Of a stretch of 22,650 nucleotides of DNA, positions 8,301 through 16,777 are shown piece after piece. A program made the translations under genes and the position numbers. The stretch lies in the IMG/VR virus record IMGVR_UViG_3300000115_005082, positions 1 through 22,650 of that record; one strand, given 5' to 3'. How positions within the stretch are numbered: the first letter of the stretch is position 1; each line of letters starts with the position of its first letter. Below the pieces are notes generated by a model that searched no databases, was not told the DNA's origin, and saw nothing but the letters and a program-made list of their open reading frames with translations. The stretch is from a virus.

Positions 8301-11300
8301 ACTCCTTTTTATGTTACTATTAATCAGCTTTTAGATTCTAGACATTATAATAATAACAGTTTTTATGTATCAGGTTCTGAATCAGTTTTTATAAAAAGTG
8401 GAGAAACTGAGGCCCCTACTACTACTGTAGACTTATCTGTTAGGCCCAGGCATGCAAATTTTGTTAGATTGTTTATAGATGGTACTGAAAAAAGTTCAGG
8501 TCAGTATACAGTTAATTTAAATATTGATGCTGCAGCGGGTATGAATGCAAACATTGAGTATACTACTCAATCTGGTGATACAGCCTTTAGAGCAGAAGTA
8601 GATTATTATACCGTTCCTGTTATAGAAGTTGGTGATAATGTTCAGACATCTGCGGGTAATACTTTTCCTGTTGTAAATACTAGTTTTGATGTCGCACATG
8701 CAACATATAATGCAGCTATTACAGCAAATTATATATATAGACTACAAACTGAGACTGCGCCTAGAGCAAATTTAGCAGGATTTACATTTATTAATGTATC
8801 TCCTGATCCTACAGGTACGCTAAATAATGTTTCTTCAGGATTAGGTACTTTAGACTATAATAAAGGAACTTTTCCAGGTAACTTTAGACTTGCTAATAAT
8901 AGAGTTTATAATGTACAAATAGGCTCTGAATTTGATAAACTTTTTGATATTAAAGATAAGACAATTAAAGATTTAGGCGAAGGAGTAACCACTCTTAAAG
9001 CAAGAAATAAAAGTCTTACTGGTAGATTTAGTCCTTTCGTAACTAAAACAATTACAGTACAAGATCTTCCTATCCAAAAAGTACGTGATTTATCTGTAAG
9101 CGAATCAATGTATAGAGAACAGACTGGTGGTGTATCTGTTAGAGCTACTGTTGAATTTACTCATATAATTGGGCAGGAAGTTACTGACTATGAAATATCT
9201 TATAAAATGGATAGCGTAGATGATGTAGGAAGTGATGATGGTGGACAAGATCTAACTTCATTTAATACAGTTAAAGTACCTGCAACTGGTGTAGAAGATG
9301 ATGGTAAAATTAGATTTACAGTTTCTAATATAAATAGAGGTATTACTAGTGATACAAAAAACATTATTTTTAAAATTGTACCCCTAAATAAGAGTGTTAG
9401 AGGTATTTCAGCTATTATTAGTAAATCAATTATAGGTAAAACTGCTAAACCAGCTAACATATTTAATTTTACCGGCGGCCAACAAACTGACCAACTTACT
9501 CTACTTTGGCAGTACGAAAGAACTACAGATGCAGAACTAGCTGATCTTGATTTAAAAGAGGTAGTTATACGACGTAGTGCAGGTGATGTTGCGGCAAACA
9601 TAGACACTTTTCTTAGTGCACAGCCTTTAGTTACTGTATCAGCAGGTACTGCTCGTAAATCAATTCCAATTGATATATTTGGGGAGTTTACTTATCTTGC
9701 TAGAACTCGTGATACTAGTGGTAATTTTAGTGAAAGTATTGTAGGAATTACTATTACTACCACAAGACCAGCTAGAAATACAGTTGTGGCAGCCTATAAT
9801 GAAGATGATCCTGCTACAGATTTTACTTTTATCCCAAATACTAATAAGGGTGAATCTAATTTTCCTTCATTTACTACTTCAGTAACAGGTGGTAGAGCTT
9901 TTAGCGATGTAGGCGGCCATACTCAGAGTAGTATTGTAGACAATGCTAATGGTACTGCTATAGGATTTTCAGCTTCTTCTTCAGTCTCTGATCTATTAGC
10001 TACAGCTAATGGAGAATATATTACACAAATTAGAGACTTTGGTGCAGTAGTTACTGGCTCTATTTTTGTTGATATCACTGCATCTCAAACTATACAAACA
10101 GGCTATAATGATACTAAATCTACTATTTTATCGGGAGTTACTGAAGTATCGGGAACAGCTGGTGTATTAAAAGAAACAGCTTTTGGTGGTATAGGACATA
10201 TATTAGGTTTTTCAAATACTGCTGTTCCAAATCCTAGATTTGATGCTAATAATAAAACAATAATGAGTGGCGGAGTTGATGGTACTGTATATGCTATTTG
10301 GAATGATGGACAGTATACTGGTAATGTTATAGCTATTACGGGGATTACGAAAGCTAATCCTGCAGTGGTAACTACTAGTGGTAGTGAACATGGGTTAGTA
10401 AATGGTGATAGAATTATTATTCATGGTGTAAACGGTATGACTCAAATAAACAATAGAGAACTATATGTTAATAGAGTAAACGGTACTAGTGTTCAACTAT
10501 ATACTAATGCTGACAGAACCTCTGCTCTTAATTCAAGTGGTTTTGATACGTATTCTACGCCATCTGGTGTTTTAGATCAAGGTGATTATGCAAATGCTAA
10601 CTCATACGCTCTTATAGCAGGTACTATTGATGCTGATGAAATACGTCTTGGCTCTACTTTCCATTCAAATGGTGAATCTACTGGGGGCAACGCTATTAGT
10701 AATATTACCGGAGTAGCATCCTCTTATAAATTAGTTAACTTAACTCAATATAATGATACTGGTTCTGGAGATACTTATGCAGGTAATCTTGGGTCAATTC
10801 AGTCACAAACATTAATTAGAACTTCAACTTCTGATAATGCCGCAATATATACTGCTAATGTGCTTCCGTCAACTTTAGCTTCTTGTGGTAATGTAGATGT
10901 ATCTAAATTTGTAAGTTCTTCAGTAGATAATGGTTTTCAATCTTACCAAGCTGGATCGAGAACATTTAGACAGTTCCAATTAAAATTTATTGTGAACAAT
11001 TTACAACCTGAACAATTTGACTTTACAATTGATAAATTTAGGTATACTATAGAAAAAGATACTGTAACATTTACAGACACAACTGCCTACGATGCTACTA
11101 CAAAAACTATTGATATTACTTCTGCAGGATTTTTAAATAGACCTGTTATTAACTATTCAATGATTGATGAAGATAGTGATAAACCTCATGTGGTAGTAAC
11201 TACTGCTGCTTCAAATCAAGCAATTAGCTACCAAGTATTTAGAAGTAGTACGGGAGCTGCTGCAAGCGTCACATCAGGCATGTCGGTAATGTTAACAGCA

Positions 11301-11312
11301 ACAGGAGTATAA
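5328..11312 (+). CDS. Lambda J-like central tail tip protein
   Basis: This 1994-residue protein matches the host-specificity protein J family, the trimeric tail-tip spike that binds the receptor. The N-terminal GSKGGKGSPKEDPNNLFS...VGLGEGPIYRI resembles J proteins, as do WIVYDILTNTTYGLSLPEEN (about residue 350) and RSQAIRFAQYQIAAS (about 555). A Pro-rich break PPPPNFTFTPTPRRR lies near residue 780, a beta-rich insert follows, and fibronectin-III-like modules begin near residue 1250 (PIQKVRDLSVSESMY). An FCCH-like module at about 1668-1748 is shared with the L-like protein. The last ~185 residues form a beta-rich domain that could bind carbohydrate. It is longer than lambda J (about 1130). I chose ATG 5328 (AGGAG nine bases upstream); TTG 5325 is also possible. 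The stop is followed at once by the fibre ATG. The central and C-terminal parts would carry receptor choice. Confidence 0.9.
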   Translation: MVHRQYTQHASISVPIIHGSKGGKGSPKEDPNNLFSTDIMFVVVGLGEGPIYRINPNGPQDININDGTIDDLVNIDGDGEQKSEDFVTLANTGTINQTRLDVFGETTVTPQNFASPVGLRKGDAEGVPANGVVLQETSAFAWDALQFNFRIGALQEVTDKGDVLQHSVAIQIVVFDHTGSTQIATLSRTIHGKTTVPFGFSETINIPAASQNVLGYRFSISKTSKDTINSKISETVSAVSWNEIENKPQAYPRTAHIGYALKAKNEHIGGIPTFTSMIKGLLVKVPSNYNQPILENGEIDWRYVESETPGSHLLQQTGGSSVQTGDPQIYKGAWDGTFVYSWTQNPAWIVYDILTNTTYGLSLPEENIDKYRFYQIAQYCDACDFTTGKFVGVDALADGTFRHRNRGSFFSVRENQLGLSDTTKIKERRFTLDITLADQKLAMDHINAICASFRAALVYSIGKLTLAVDMPDEVPVMIFNETNMKAGSFELQGNKQQDILSGVDVSYIDVNNHYKRETVRVDQEGSNSGIDKNIIPNITSLDLAGVTRRSQAIRFAQYQIAASKYIRRSVTFTTSTDALSLAPGDVIAVSQQQNGIAYGFGGKISTNSGVGTNHNVFLEHFTVPSLATTTFTANTGPIALRIIDLEDERIDLYIVSNTIFTLTQSDFVDTGFDGAIVNPILRWNPIRGVYESISTFTANNAPKKGNLWTLGYVNSLDNFYSAKDSKLFKVLGIGRDNESNEIELNATEYISNIYVDSDTFIDYVPTAYTDIQSALSVPPPPNFTFTPTPRRRLDGSVVVDGVITEATDITDFGLQIETEYFISKPAIGATLLSNAHIKPDGAFSVKLEQSNVMVNDSNPTVIVGKNGFSSSIGEIKLLCTEVSVVDTEGGTSSGKIQLTIEGLVHVFDENFHRHVLDTNDSLVFGNLKGADFISIPVKDKNNDGSQRNFVGFTGIESVISRQIESHTVATDIIKIDNPITNGTALNTVLPTTPFYVTINQLLDSRHYNNNSFYVSGSESVFIKSGETEAPTTTVDLSVRPRHANFVRLFIDGTEKSSGQYTVNLNIDAAAGMNANIEYTTQSGDTAFRAEVDYYTVPVIEVGDNVQTSAGNTFPVVNTSFDVAHATYNAAITANYIYRLQTETAPRANLAGFTFINVSPDPTGTLNNVSSGLGTLDYNKGTFPGNFRLANNRVYNVQIGSEFDKLFDIKDKTIKDLGEGVTTLKARNKSLTGRFSPFVTKTITVQDLPIQKVRDLSVSESMYREQTGGVSVRATVEFTHIIGQEVTDYEISYKMDSVDDVGSDDGGQDLTSFNTVKVPATGVEDDGKIRFTVSNINRGITSDTKNIIFKIVPLNKSVRGISAIISKSIIGKTAKPANIFNFTGGQQTDQLTLLWQYERTTDAELADLDLKEVVIRRSAGDVAANIDTFLSAQPLVTVSAGTARKSIPIDIFGEFTYLARTRDTSGNFSESIVGITITTTRPARNTVVAAYNEDDPATDFTFIPNTNKGESNFPSFTTSVTGGRAFSDVGGHTQSSIVDNANGTAIGFSASSSVSDLLATANGEYITQIRDFGAVVTGSIFVDITASQTIQTGYNDTKSTILSGVTEVSGTAGVLKETAFGGIGHILGFSNTAVPNPRFDANNKTIMSGGVDGTVYAIWNDGQYTGNVIAITGITKANPAVVTTSGSEHGLVNGDRIIIHGVNGMTQINNRELYVNRVNGTSVQLYTNADRTSALNSSGFDTYSTPSGVLDQGDYANANSYALIAGTIDADEIRLGSTFHSNGESTGGNAISNITGVASSYKLVNLTQYNDTGSGDTYAGNLGSIQSQTLIRTSTSDNAAIYTANVLPSTLASCGNVDVSKFVSSSVDNGFQSYQAGSRTFRQFQLKFIVNNLQPEQFDFTIDKFRYTIEKDTVTFTDTTAYDATTKTIDITSAGFLNRPVINYSMIDEDSDKPHVVVTTAASNQAISYQVFRSSTGAAASVTSGMSVMLTATGV
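10329..10571 (+). repeat. FCCH-like module, copy 2 (inside J-like protein)
   Basis: This is the second copy of the module described at 1876-2118. ITGITKANPAVVTT, VNGMTQINNRELYVNRV and NSSGFDTYST align without gaps in the key positions. At DNA level the short stretch GGTATGACTCA is identical in both copies, but the rest has diverged. A matching module in the L-like protein and in J suggests exchange or duplication between two proteins that meet at the tail tip. Confidence 0.7.
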
Positions 11313-12584
11313 ATGGCATTAACAGATTCAAATACCTATATTGAACCTACAGCAGGTACGTCACTTAATGGCGCAAGAACACAGTTTAATGCAACATTAC
11401 GCTCTATTCTAACTAATTTTAAAAGCGCTGCTACTCCCACTACTGTAAATTTAACGTCTGCTGGAGATGCAATAGGTGAACAAGACGGTATGTTATATTA
11501 CCGTACAGATACTAATATCAAAGCTTTATATATCTCAGATTTAGCAAACAAGAAGAGTTCATTAGTAGGTGGTAATTTTACAAGAGCGGGTATTGCACTT
11601 AGAACCGAAGATGGTTATACTGCAATGGCAAGTAAAGCTGCTACGTATGAGATTGGTGAGTTAGCTGCTACAGTAACAGCCACTGCTGGAGCAACTATGG
11701 CCAGTAATGCGCGACTTTATTTAAATGTAGCTAATGCTGGAAATGATACTGATTTTATAGATGTGGGTATACCTCCTACTAATGGCTCAGTTACAAACTT
11801 AATGGTGGCTGCTGGCGGTATAACCAGTGATAGAACAAATTTTAGCACTCAACCACTAAATACTAATTTTGTTAATATAATTCCTACTACCGAATATGGC
11901 CCTACTAGTGGGGCTAAATGGTTTCCTGAAACTACTGGTGTAAAAAATGCCCAGCTTAAGATTAGTGGATTAAATGCAGATGCTAACGCTGCTATAGTAT
12001 TTGCACATACTAATAATACTTTTAATGTGTCTGTGGCCCATACTCCCGGAAGAGAAGGAATAAGTTCAGGTATAACTGTGGTAGGATCAAATGGTACTTA
12101 TGTACCTGTAACTTCAAACCTAGCACTTCAATCGGCTATTATGGGTGATACTACTGCACCAGTTCCTGTAATGCCTGCGGGTACTATCATCATGTATGGT
12201 GCTGCAGCTGTTCCTGCAGGATATTTACACTGTAACGGTAGCACAGTTAGTAGAACTACTTATGCAGCTTTATTTGCGGTGCTAGGAACAGGATATGGTG
12301 CAGGAGATGGTTCTAGTACTTTTACTCTTCCAAACTTTACAGATAAAACCGTAATTGGTCAAAGTAGTACACATCCTATTAGTGCCGGAGCTGGTAGCTT
12401 TGCAGCAGGAGGCACTTTAACCACTGCTTCAGGCGGTTCAACACTATCAACTTCTACTGGATCTGCATCTTCTGGAGTTAAAGATGCTGGAGGTGTTTCC
12501 TTAATTTCTGCTGTGAGTATCGGTAATCATACACATACTGCTGTAGTTCCTCATGGCGTAGCCAGATTTATAATAAAAACCTAG
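11313..12584 (+). CDS. Tail fibre protein with phage collar domain
   Basis: This 423-residue structural protein likely forms a side or tip fibre. Residues about 287-350 are a phage tail collar domain: PAGTIIMYGAAAVPAGYLHC, then STVSRTTYAALFAVLGTGYG, then GDGSSTFTLPNFTDK. The C-terminal VPHGVARFIIKT is the usual end of collar-domain fibres. Between these lies a Gly/Ser/Thr-rich stretch with a final NHTHT, suggesting a metal-binding tip as in T4 short fibres; that role is inferred. The N-terminal ~100 residues (ALTDSNTYIEPTAGTSLNGA) probably attach to the tail. The ATG follows the J stop directly, with AGGAG five bases upstream. It ends 11 bases before the acidic protein gene. Confidence 0.85.
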   Translation: MALTDSNTYIEPTAGTSLNGARTQFNATLRSILTNFKSAATPTTVNLTSAGDAIGEQDGMLYYRTDTNIKALYISDLANKKSSLVGGNFTRAGIALRTEDGYTAMASKAATYEIGELAATVTATAGATMASNARLYLNVANAGNDTDFIDVGIPPTNGSVTNLMVAAGGITSDRTNFSTQPLNTNFVNIIPTTEYGPTSGAKWFPETTGVKNAQLKISGLNADANAAIVFAHTNNTFNVSVAHTPGREGISSGITVVGSNGTYVPVTSNLALQSAIMGDTTAPVPVMPAGTIIMYGAAAVPAGYLHCNGSTVSRTTYAALFAVLGTGYGAGDGSSTFTLPNFTDKTVIGQSSTHPISAGAGSFAAGGTLTTASGGSTLSTSTGSASSGVKDAGGVSLISAVSIGNHTHTAVVPHGVARFIIKT

Positions 12585-12595
12585 AAAGGTAATAG

Positions 12596-13195
12596 ATGGA
12601 ATATATTAAAGTAAATATAGATGAGATGAACCAAAAAATGGTTTTTTTTGATTATAGAGAGTACGAACCAGGAAATAAAGGTAAACTGGTATCTAGAGCT
12701 TTTCCTTTTGAAAAATTAGCAGAAAAAGTTCCAAGAGTAGAACAGGAAGTAGTAGGAGATATAATTGGTATATACTTTGAGCAAAGAGGTGATGAAACTA
12801 ATAGATATAGTGAACAACAGTTTAGTGATCACTGTGAACCTCTTGAAGAAGAAGTTATTGACTGGTGTATAGAATTATGTAAAAAAGCTTGTGTAGAATT
12901 AGCTTATGATGAAATTTTAAAACCTCCTTCAATTGATGAACAGGTAGAAGATTTTATTAAAGAATTTTTTGAAGAAGGAGAATCTGAACCTTTTGAAGAA
13001 AAAGATTTCTTATCTGATTTCTTTACCGAACTGGAAGATGATGAGATAAAAGAAGCTGGTAAAAGTAATTTAGAAGTTCCTGTTATAGAAACTTTAGAAG
13101 ATAAAATTGAAAATACCTTTAAAACAAAACAACTAGAATCAGTAGATTTTCTAGCAGAGTTTTTCTCTCAACTAGACGAGGAAAATAAGGAGTAA
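12596..13195 (+). CDS. Acidic protein with three DFxxxFF motifs, unknown function
   Basis: I do not recognise this 199-residue protein. It is strongly acidic. The N-terminal half (to about residue 110) looks folded, with EYIKVNIDEMNQKMVFFDYR and EEVIDWCIELCKKACVEL, which has three cysteines. The C-terminal half is Glu/Asp-rich and carries three spaced copies of one motif: DFIKEFFEEG (119-128), DFLSDFFTEL (137-146) and DFLAEFFSQL (184-193). A repeated short amphipathic motif in an acidic linker is typical of a multivalent partner-binding segment, so an adaptor or chaperone for the adjacent fibres is a reasonable guess, not shown. It has AAAGGTAATAG before ATG 12596 and lies between two fibre genes with tiny gaps on each side. 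Confidence 0.8.
   Translation: MEYIKVNIDEMNQKMVFFDYREYEPGNKGKLVSRAFPFEKLAEKVPRVEQEVVGDIIGIYFEQRGDETNRYSEQQFSDHCEPLEEEVIDWCIELCKKACVELAYDEILKPPSIDEQVEDFIKEFFEEGESEPFEEKDFLSDFFTELEDDEIKEAGKSNLEVPVIETLEDKIENTFKTKQLESVDFLAEFFSQLDEENKE
12950..13174 (+). repeat. Three DFxxxFF motif copies in acidic protein
   Basis: Three ten-residue units are encoded at 12950-12979, 13004-13033 and 13145-13174. All share Asp-Phe, an aliphatic residue, two variable residues and Phe-Phe, and acidic residues surround each. The spacing between copies is uneven (8 and 37 residues), which argues for linear motifs in a flexible tail rather than a tandem-repeat fold. Confidence 0.75.
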
Positions 13196-13197
13196 AT

Positions 13198-14904
13198 ATG
13201 GCTCTAACACGAGTTACATCATCAGTATTAGATTCAAATGCTGTTAGTGCAGAAAAAATTGCTAATTCTGCATTAACCAATAGAATGTATGGAGTTAAGT
13301 CTATTGGTCTTGAGCATTTAGCTAACGATGCTAATCTGCTTGTTTCAATCGGAAACTTTAATGCAAATACTAACTTAGTTGAGAATAATGTTAGACAAAC
13401 TTCAGCAAATGCTGCTGCTGAAAGGGCTAATGTTTTAACTATCACCTCTAATATTGTACAAACTGTAGCAAATATAAATCTTAATGCAGCTAATACTATA
13501 CAGTTACAACAGAATCTAGCTGCTAATGTAAATCAAACCACCGCTAATGTTACAGCTGTAGAGGCTAGAAGAGTAGCTAATATCGCTGGTGCTGTATCTA
13601 CTATTACTACTGGGAATCTTACTGCCTCAAGAGCTTTAGTATCTGATGGTAGTGGTAAGGTAGCCATATTAGCTTCTGTCACTTCTACAGAGTTAGGTTA
13701 TGTAGATGCTACTTCATCTATACAAACTCAGCTTAATGCAGGTGTTACAAAAATAAATCAAACTACAGATAATGTAAATCAAACTTCAACTAATGTAGCT
13801 GCTATACTTGCCGGAACTACAGGCTTTACTGGGCAAGTTACTATGGCAGATGATTTAGTCATTCAAGGTAATTTAACAGTACTTGGTGATAGTGTTACTG
13901 CTAATACTATTAATTCTGTTATACAAGATAGATTTCTTATGCTTGCTAACTCTGCAACAGGAGCCCCTTCTGCTGATGTAGGTATCTTTATGAATAGAGG
14001 TAATGAGGGTAATGCTGCTATTTTCTATGATGAATCTGCTAAGTCATTTACTATGGCAGAAACTAGAGATCCTGATGCTAATGTTGTTATTAGTCCTACA
14101 GGTTTAGCTAATTTAGTAGTAGGTACATTAAAATATAATGGAGCAGATTTAAATACTGCTATTACTGATAATAGATCTGGTGCTGTATCTACTGTTTATA
14201 AAGATAATCTTACAGCTTCCCGTGCTTTAGCTTCTGATGGTAGTGGTAAGATTGTTATTTCAGATGTTACTAGTACAGAACTTGGTTATCTAGATGGCGT
14301 TACTAGTGCAATACAAACTCAGTTAACTGCTGGAGTAAGTAATGCTGCCGCTGTTGTTGCTGAGGCCGTAGGTATAGAAGCTAGAAGAGCGGCAAATATA
14401 GCAGGTGCTGTATCTACTATTACTACTGCAGACCTTACAGCCTCTAGAGCTTTAGTATCCGACGGTAGCGGTAAAGTAGCTGCTTTAGCATCTGTTACCT
14501 CTACTGAATTAGCTTTTTTAGATGCTACCAGTTCTATTCAGACACAACTAGATAGTAAAGGTAGTACTGCGGATTTTGAAGCTAACGACTTTGTAACTTT
14601 TACTAGACTCAATGCAAATATTAATGTGGTGTCAGCTAATATCGCTGTTGGCCAGATTATGAAAGTTAATGTTATTGCTAGCACTGATGGTGAAGGAGCA
14701 GGTAATAATAATTTCTTTATAGCTACTCCTCCAGCAGGTAACCCTGCTGTAATTGACAATATAGCTGTTACTATAGATGGAGTTACACAAGCTAAAACAA
14801 CAGATTATTTATATACTGCAGGAACAGGTAAAATAACTTTTAAAGATGCTGCTATACCTACAGGATTAACTGTTACTATTACAAGTTTGAACCCTCCTAC
14901 ATAA
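13198..14904 (+). CDS. Tail fibre protein with three ~60-residue repeats
   Basis: This 568-residue protein looks like a trimeric tail fibre. The N-terminus ALTRVTSSVLDSNAVSAEKI is a common start of marine phage fibre proteins and probably the tail attachment part. An Asn/Ala/Thr-rich stretch to residue 120 with heptad-like spacing (NVRQTSANAAAERANV, NVNQTTANVTAVEAR) suggests a coiled coil. Repeats lie at residues 122-183, 326-380 and 394-455, each built around LTASRAL(V/A)SDGSGK, then VTSTEL, then IQTQL. Between copies 1 and 2 lies a domain that starts TGFTGQVTMADDLVIQGNLTV and is common in phage fibres. The C-terminus (IDGVTQAKTTDYLYTAGTGK) is a short beta domain. The ATG has AAGGAG upstream and lies two bases after the acidic gene. 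The stop overlaps the following radical SAM start (TAATG). Confidence 0.85.
   Translation: MALTRVTSSVLDSNAVSAEKIANSALTNRMYGVKSIGLEHLANDANLLVSIGNFNANTNLVENNVRQTSANAAAERANVLTITSNIVQTVANINLNAANTIQLQQNLAANVNQTTANVTAVEARRVANIAGAVSTITTGNLTASRALVSDGSGKVAILASVTSTELGYVDATSSIQTQLNAGVTKINQTTDNVNQTSTNVAAILAGTTGFTGQVTMADDLVIQGNLTVLGDSVTANTINSVIQDRFLMLANSATGAPSADVGIFMNRGNEGNAAIFYDESAKSFTMAETRDPDANVVISPTGLANLVVGTLKYNGADLNTAITDNRSGAVSTVYKDNLTASRALASDGSGKIVISDVTSTELGYLDGVTSAIQTQLTAGVSNAAAVVAEAVGIEARRAANIAGAVSTITTADLTASRALVSDGSGKVAALASVTSTELAFLDATSSIQTQLDSKGSTADFEANDFVTFTRLNANINVVSANIAVGQIMKVNVIASTDGEGAGNNNFFIATPPAGNPAVIDNIAVTIDGVTQAKTTDYLYTAGTGKITFKDAAIPTGLTVTITSLNPPT
13561..14562 (+). repeat. Three dispersed repeat units in fibre gene
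   Basis: Copies lie at 13561-13746, 14173-14337 and 14377-14562. Copies 1 and 3 share an identical 25-base segment at 13588-13612 and 14404-14428, and their proteins differ at few positions. Copy 2 lacks the EARR.ANIA lead-in and is more divergent. Near-identical DNA between copies 1 and 3 implies recent duplication or gene conversion and offers a site for homologous recombination that would change fibre length. Confidence 0.85.
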
Positions 14905-15896
14905 TGACACGTAAATATAGACAACTCACTACGGAACTAACCTTTAGATGTAATGCTAAATGTCCTGCATGTCACAGACAAAAACCTTTACGTATAAATT
15001 TAAATGATAAGCTATATACTTATACACTAAATAGTTTTAAGCAAGTATTTTATCCAGACTTATTACGTAATTTAGACTGGCTAGTATTAAATGGTAATTT
15101 TGGAGACTCTATAATGAACAAGCATTTTAGAGAAATTATTAGCTATGTTAAATCACATGGCACAAGATTATTAATACATACTAATGGTGGTATACATGGA
15201 CATGATTATTGGACAGATGTAGGTAATATTTTAACTAAACATGATATTATAAATTTTGATATGGACGGTTTAGAAGATACTCATTCTAAATATAGAATTA
15301 ATACAGAGTTTACAAATGTTTTTAATAATGCTTGTTCTGTAATTAATACGGGTAATACTCAAGTACACTGGAAGTATATTGTATTTGAGCATAATAAGCA
15401 CCAAGTAGAAGAAGCTAAAGAACGCGCAGTTAAATCTGGTTTTCATACTTTTTCTACTGTAAAAACTTCAAGAGATGTATTTGCACCAAAAACTGGACAG
15501 TTTGTTCACTCTAAAAAGAAAAAAGAAAATATGGATAAAGCTGAAAAGATAATTAAATGTGTATGGGATAACTGGGGTAAATGGTATATAGCTCCTGATG
15601 GTCTTGTTTTTAGATGTTGTTGGACAGGTGGTCACTATTATGATGAAAACAATTCTAGATTTTACTATCCTCCAAAATTTGAAAATCTCTTTAATGCTTT
15701 TCATGTACCACTTGATAAAATTTTAGAATACGGATATTGGAATAAGCTACAACAATATTTAAAAGGTTATGATAGATCTTTTGCTATATGTAAATCTCAG
15801 TGCGGTAAAATTGTTTCTTCAATCGAAAAAACAGAAGAAAATCTATTAACTGGTCAACGTACTTTTTTTGACTCAGATAATCAGATAGGAAATTAA
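14904..15896 (+). CDS. Radical SAM enzyme with SPASM-like C-terminal domain
   Basis: This is a 330-residue radical SAM protein unrelated in detail to the one at 2273. Its cluster motif is CNAKCPAC (C16, C20, C23), right at the N-terminus as in SPASM-type enzymes. LVLNGNFGDSIMNKHF (about 60-75) holds the glycine-rich strand that replaces GGEP in this branch, and LLIHTNGG and INFDMDGLEDTHSKYR are the next barrel strands. A second cysteine set, C219, C238, C239, C296 and C300, lies around WYIAPDGLVFRCCWTGG and CKSQCG and matches a SPASM or twitch auxiliary cluster. Enzymes of this architecture often install thioether or carbon-carbon links in peptides or oxidise Ser/Cys; the substrate here is unknown. 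ATG 14904 overlaps the fibre stop by one base, and the next gene starts immediately after its stop. Confidence 0.87.
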   Translation: MTRKYRQLTTELTFRCNAKCPACHRQKPLRINLNDKLYTYTLNSFKQVFYPDLLRNLDWLVLNGNFGDSIMNKHFREIISYVKSHGTRLLIHTNGGIHGHDYWTDVGNILTKHDIINFDMDGLEDTHSKYRINTEFTNVFNNACSVINTGNTQVHWKYIVFEHNKHQVEEAKERAVKSGFHTFSTVKTSRDVFAPKTGQFVHSKKKKENMDKAEKIIKCVWDNWGKWYIAPDGLVFRCCWTGGHYYDENNSRFYYPPKFENLFNAFHVPLDKILEYGYWNKLQQYLKGYDRSFAICKSQCGKIVSSIEKTEENLLTGQRTFFDSDNQIGN

Positions 15897-16121
15897 ATGA
15901 GCAGTCGTAAAGTAGTAATAAAAAAAGGAAAATATAAATTTTTAAGACCTGTAAATAGGGGCATTCGTCGTAATGAAAAGATTAGAAAACTTGCCACTTC
16001 TGGAAAATTAGACTATCCTACACTGGAGAAGTTTATAATAAAAGAGAGAAATCTTGGGTATCCAGTTAAATACTCTAAACCAATAGGTTTTAATATTAAA
16101 AAAAGGAAGAAACGCAAATGA
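15897..16121 (+). CDS. Small basic protein, unknown
   Basis: This is a 74-residue, strongly basic protein (start SSRKVVIKKGKYKFLRPVNR, end NIKKRKKRK). I recognise no family. It could bind nucleic acid or pack against a negatively charged virion component. It starts directly after the radical SAM stop, with GGAA upstream, and its stop overlaps the next gene by four bases (ATGA). The tight packing and the polybasic C-terminus support a real gene rather than chance. Confidence 0.7.
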   Translation: MSSRKVVIKKGKYKFLRPVNRGIRRNEKIRKLATSGKLDYPTLEKFIIKERNLGYPVKYSKPIGFNIKKRKKRK

Positions 16122-16777
16122 GAAAAGATGGACATACTGATGTAGCATCCTCAAGAAAAATGATGCAAACTGTAATAGAAGATGCGCGTGATATTCTAAA
16201 TGCTTTGCCTGGAGATGAAGAAGCTTCTTTACCTACTTGGTGGACCAATAAATTAGCTGTATCCTCTGCATATATAAATTCAGCTAGAGATTATCTTGTA
16301 TACTCAGGTAGTGATTCTGTTACTACAGTTACTAATGAAATGCCTGCAATGATGGCTCCTATGGCGTCACAAGATAGTATGACACCTAATGGAAACCTAG
16401 TAGTAGGGGATTACCAGACAAAACATTTTGACATATGCCCTACTGCACAGTTACTCTATACTGAGTTATCTAATAATCCTGACTTAGTAGATATGGCCGA
16501 AGAATCTGCAATTCTACAAGATCAAATTTTTAAGATCGAAAAACGAGCTATTGCAGCAAATTCAGCTACAGATGAAATGGTTCATAAAGCAGAACACTAT
16601 GCTGATATGATTATGGAAATAGCAGAAGAAATGGATATGGTAGACGAACATGCTTATGTAAAAGATACACATATAGCTAAAATAAAACAGCTTGCAGGCA
16701 TGGATACCATAATGGAAGATAATAGTAATGAAGTACAGCTTCCTCCTTCCTATATGATGATGCAAAATGCCTCTTAA
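16118..16777 (+). CDS. Conserved phage protein, 219 residues, unknown
   Basis: The N-terminal part, RKDGHTDVASSRKMMQTVIE then LPTWWTNKLAVSSAYINSAR, is a pattern I have seen in marine phage proteins of unknown role, where a short helical segment with the WW motif recurs. Residues 75-110 are Met/Ala-rich with low complexity. The second half is helical and acidic (AILQDQIFKIEKRAIAANSA, then MIMEIAEEMDMVDE) and may form a coiled coil. No catalytic motif or membrane segment is visible. Its start overlaps the previous gene by four bases, with GGAAG upstream, and its end overlaps the following basic gene by 11 bases. The role could be structural or regulatory; I cannot tell. Confidence 0.75.
   Translation: MRKDGHTDVASSRKMMQTVIEDARDILNALPGDEEASLPTWWTNKLAVSSAYINSARDYLVYSGSDSVTTVTNEMPAMMAPMASQDSMTPNGNLVVGDYQTKHFDICPTAQLLYTELSNNPDLVDMAEESAILQDQIFKIEKRAIAANSATDEMVHKAEHYADMIMEIAEEMDMVDEHAYVKDTHIAKIKQLAGMDTIMEDNSNEVQLPPSYMMMQNAS

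Noticed and set aside
9200-9607. Reverse-strand open frame of 135 codons inside the J-like gene
   Set aside because: No ribosome binding site or recognisable domain, and the forward strand codes the fibronectin-like region.
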